Positions 62,420-64,000 of a stretch of DNA of 64,000 bases are shown here, piece after piece; the stretch's first letter is position 1, and every line of letters starts with the position of its first letter. Under the pieces are notes generated by a model that was given only the letters and a program-made list of their open reading frames with translations, ran no database searches and was not told the origin of the DNA. The position numbers and the translations under genes are program-made. Source of the DNA: Hyphomicrobiales bacterium (GTDB lineage Bacteria > Pseudomonadota > Alphaproteobacteria > Rhizobiales > Rhizobiaceae); contig UBMI01000022.1 in NCBI GenBank assembly GCA_900466475.1, positions 1 through 64,000 on the forward strand, in the 5' to 3' direction.

Positions 62420-63201
62420 CAATTTTCCTCGCCGCTTGTGACGATTTCGACGCCGCTTGCGGCAAGCGCTTGCCGGATCTGCGGTTCGCCCGGCAAGCGA
62501 TCCGTGTAGAAGCGGTTGAGTTGTTTGAATGGAGCGACGCGAACAGCCGCCGTGCGCTCCCATTTGCTGACGTCGGCCGCGAGAAAGCGCGTCTGCGAAT
62601 TCTCGATCAGAGCATTGGTTATCTGCGCCTCACCGTAGCTGAAATCCATGATACCGTTAGTCGCACTCAGTGCACCGGCACCAAAGACCGCATAGTTGGC
62701 GTAGAATTTCTCGATGAACTTGATGACGTCAGCGCCAACCACGTCGCGGTCGTCGTGACGTAGCAAGCCACCCGTCAAATGCACTTCGACGCTCGGCGCG
62801 TCGCAGAGCGTAAGCGCCACATGGATATTGTTGGTCACGACGGTCAGCCCCTTGTGGTCGCGCAGTGCTTCGGCCACGAACTGGACGGTGCTGCCGACCC
62901 CGAGAAAGACGGTCGAATCCGGACCGATATCACTTGCCAAGCGTCTGGCGATCGCCCGTTTGGCGCGCTTGTTCAACTGCGCTCGTGCATTGAGCGAGAT
63001 ATTGCTGCCCTCGATCGGAAGATCCACTCCACCGTGAAATCGCCGTGCAAAACCAAGGTCGCACAGCGTATTGATGTCGCGGCGTATCGTCTGCGTCGTC
63101 AGGTCGTATCGACGCGCAAGCTCCTCGATAAACTGGGTCCCTTCACTCTCGATCAACGCCAGGATTTCACGCTGTCGCGCCGAGATCATGCGCTGCGCCA
63201 T
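62419..63201 (-). CDS. DeoR-family regulator (GlpR-like)
   Basis: A 260-residue regulator with N-terminal helix-turn-helix (SARQREILALIESEGTQFIEELARRYDLTTQTIRRDINTL) and the sugar-phosphate-binding DeoRC domain (VFLGVGSTVQFVAEAL, VVTNNIHVALTL, LTGGLLRHDDRDVVG). GlpR-type proteins respond to glycerol-3-phosphate or sugar phosphates. It lies between the GDPD and HAD genes and probably controls this operon. Confidence 0.92.
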   Translation of the reverse strand: MAQRMISARQREILALIESEGTQFIEELARRYDLTTQTIRRDINTLCDLGFARRFHGGVDLPIEGSNISLNARAQLNKRAKRAIARRLASDIGPDSTVFLGVGSTVQFVAEALRDHKGLTVVTNNIHVALTLCDAPSVEVHLTGGLLRHDDRDVVGADVIKFIEKFYANYAVFGAGALSATNGIMDFSYGEAQITNALIENSQTRFLAADVSKWERTAAVRVAPFKQLNRFYTDRLPGEPQIRQALAASGVEIVTSGEEN

Positions 63202-63210
63202 CGGCTGTCC

Positions 63211-63963
63211 CTACTTTAGAAAGAGGCTCGGATCATCGGTTATCACACCTGTCAGCCCTGCCGGCCAGAAGGACGTCAGCAGGCGGGGGTCGTTGCATGT
63301 CCATGCGCGAACTTTGATGCCGCGACTTGCGGCCTCTTCCAGGAATCCGATGCTCAGCGATTTATAAAGGAGATGGATGGTCTTCGCCGGCACAGCTGCA
63401 AGTCGGTCCACCCAGTCCTCGGGAAGCTTGCTCCAGAGCATGGCAAGATCATAGTTCGCATCCAGCGTATGCATCGCCCGCAATGCCTCAGGATCGAAGC
63501 TCGAGATCATCACTTGCGTATGCGCTGCGCGACTTTGGAGATGCTCATGGACCGTTCTCGTCAGCTGCTCGAGCGACGTCTGATGCGGATGCTGCTTGAT
63601 TTCGACATTGATGTTGAGACCAAGGCGGCCCAGTTCCGGTACGACATCGGCAAGCAGCGGGATCTTTTCTCCCTTGAATTCCTCGCCGAACCACGAGCCT
63701 GCATCGATCCCGGAGAGATCGGCGGCTGTCATATGCTTGAGGTGTCCCTTCGAAGAGGAGCAGCGATCGACCGTTACGTCATGAATGACGACGGCGGTTC
63801 CGTCGCCAAGTAGCGCCACATCCAGTTCGACCCACTCTGCGCCCTGGTCGGCTGCCGCCTTGAATCCGGCGATCGTGTTTTCGGGCGCGACAGCGGATGC
63901 GCCGCGATGAGCCTGGATTTCTTTTTTGGCCACGTCCGAAGCCAATATATGCTGTGTGATCAT
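63211..63963 (-). CDS. Glycerophosphodiester phosphodiesterase (UgpQ-like)
   Basis: A 250-residue GDPD: catalytic His pair and acids in HRGASAVAPENT, WVELDVALLGDGTAVVIHDVTVDR and NVEIKQHP. It cleaves glycerophosphodiesters to glycerol-3-phosphate and an alcohol. ATG at 63963 is taken; GTG at 63969 is two codons longer. No signal peptide, so cytosolic. It ends 9 bp before the DeoR gene; upstream genes, perhaps a ugp-type transporter, are beyond the window. Confidence 0.9.
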   Translation of the reverse strand: MITQHILASDVAKKEIQAHRGASAVAPENTIAGFKAAADQGAEWVELDVALLGDGTAVVIHDVTVDRCSSSKGHLKHMTAADLSGIDAGSWFGEEFKGEKIPLLADVVPELGRLGLNINVEIKQHPHQTSLEQLTRTVHEHLQSRAAHTQVMISSFDPEALRAMHTLDANYDLAMLWSKLPEDWVDRLAAVPAKTIHLLYKSLSIGFLEEAASRGIKVRAWTCNDPRLLTSFWPAGLTGVITDDPSLFLK

Positions 63964-64000
63964 GTTCACTTCTCAAAATAAAGTTCAGTATTGTCGAAGT

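Noticed and set aside
1-64000. tRNA, rRNA, CRISPR array, phage or transposase genes
   Set aside because: None was recognised on either strand; the repeats found are short operator or hairpin elements, not spacer-repeat arrays or terminal repeats of insertion sequences.

Overview
The window looks like a chromosome or chromid segment of a soil or plant-associated alphaproteobacterium of the Rhizobium/Agrobacterium group. The evidence is high GC with dense coding, a DUF982 gene and a DUF1127 gene, a rhizobial-type flagellin, a ROK-controlled sugar ABC system, and many divergent regulator/enzyme pairs. No rRNA, tRNA, CRISPR array, insertion sequence or replication origin was recognised. All calls come from reading the sequence; no database search was run.

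Region 1 (1-13.6 kb): the edge holds the start of a Gly/His-rich exported protein, then a phosphotriesterase-family hydrolase, an ABC exporter and a MipA/OmpV outer-membrane protein. Next comes the most unusual locus in the window. Eight tightly coupled minus-strand genes (11511 down to 4903) encode a HAD phosphatase, a class III aminotransferase, an arginase-fold protein, an SMR-like membrane protein, a membrane desaturase/hydroxylase, an alpha/beta hydrolase with a Cys nucleophile, a GNAT/FemAB-like N-acyltransferase and a second SMR-like protein. A two-component system (response regulator and kinase) lies directly upstream in the same direction. The 87-bp gap between kinase and first enzyme gene holds four tandem ~11-bp repeats that look like an OmpR-type response-regulator array. 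The inferred product is an acylated amine or aminolipid that is flipped across the inner membrane.

Region 2 (13.8-24 kb): an oligosaccharide regulon. It has an ABC ATPase, a ROK repressor, a ROK kinase, an (alpha/alpha)6-type glycosidase, two permeases, a binding protein and a cytoplasmic GH28 enzyme. Four copies of a 19-bp inverted repeat (consensus about GTTCGTCA-N3-TGACGAAY) sit in front of the four transcription units and are probably the ROK operator.

Region 3 (24.4-41 kb): an accessory region of stress and detoxification genes. It includes two MFS pumps, an aldehyde dehydrogenase, an SDR, a HbpS/GlcG-like protein, an alpha/beta hydrolase, a DJ-1/PfpI protein, an ABM monooxygenase, a VOC protein, and AraC and LysR regulators. 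In its centre is a divergent pair of winged-helix/NTPase regulators, one full length and one lacking the TPR part. A 20-bp motif is shared between their intergenic region and the region upstream of the HbpS-SDR operon.

Region 4 (40.8-45.5 kb): a second-type leuS ([12 protein letters not shown] type), broken by a frameshift. It is preceded by a textbook attenuator: a 15-residue leader peptide with three consecutive Leu codons, alternative antiterminator pairing and an intrinsic terminator. A membrane diguanylate cyclase and a small unknown gene follow.

Region 5 (45.8-48.4 kb): a four-gene coupled phospholipid operon (PlsC-like, CdsA-like, membrane protein, CDP-alcohol phosphatidyltransferase with a variant active-site motif).

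Region 6 (48.4-64 kb): mixed accessory genes (ornithine cyclodeaminase family, a second hydrolase/AraC pair, an exported MBL hydrolase, an orphan flagellin with a duplicated central unit and flanking hairpins, a LysR/SDR pair). A decay zone follows with SnoaL-like and flavoprotein remnants and small lipoproteins. The window ends with a GDPD-DeoR-HAD operon.
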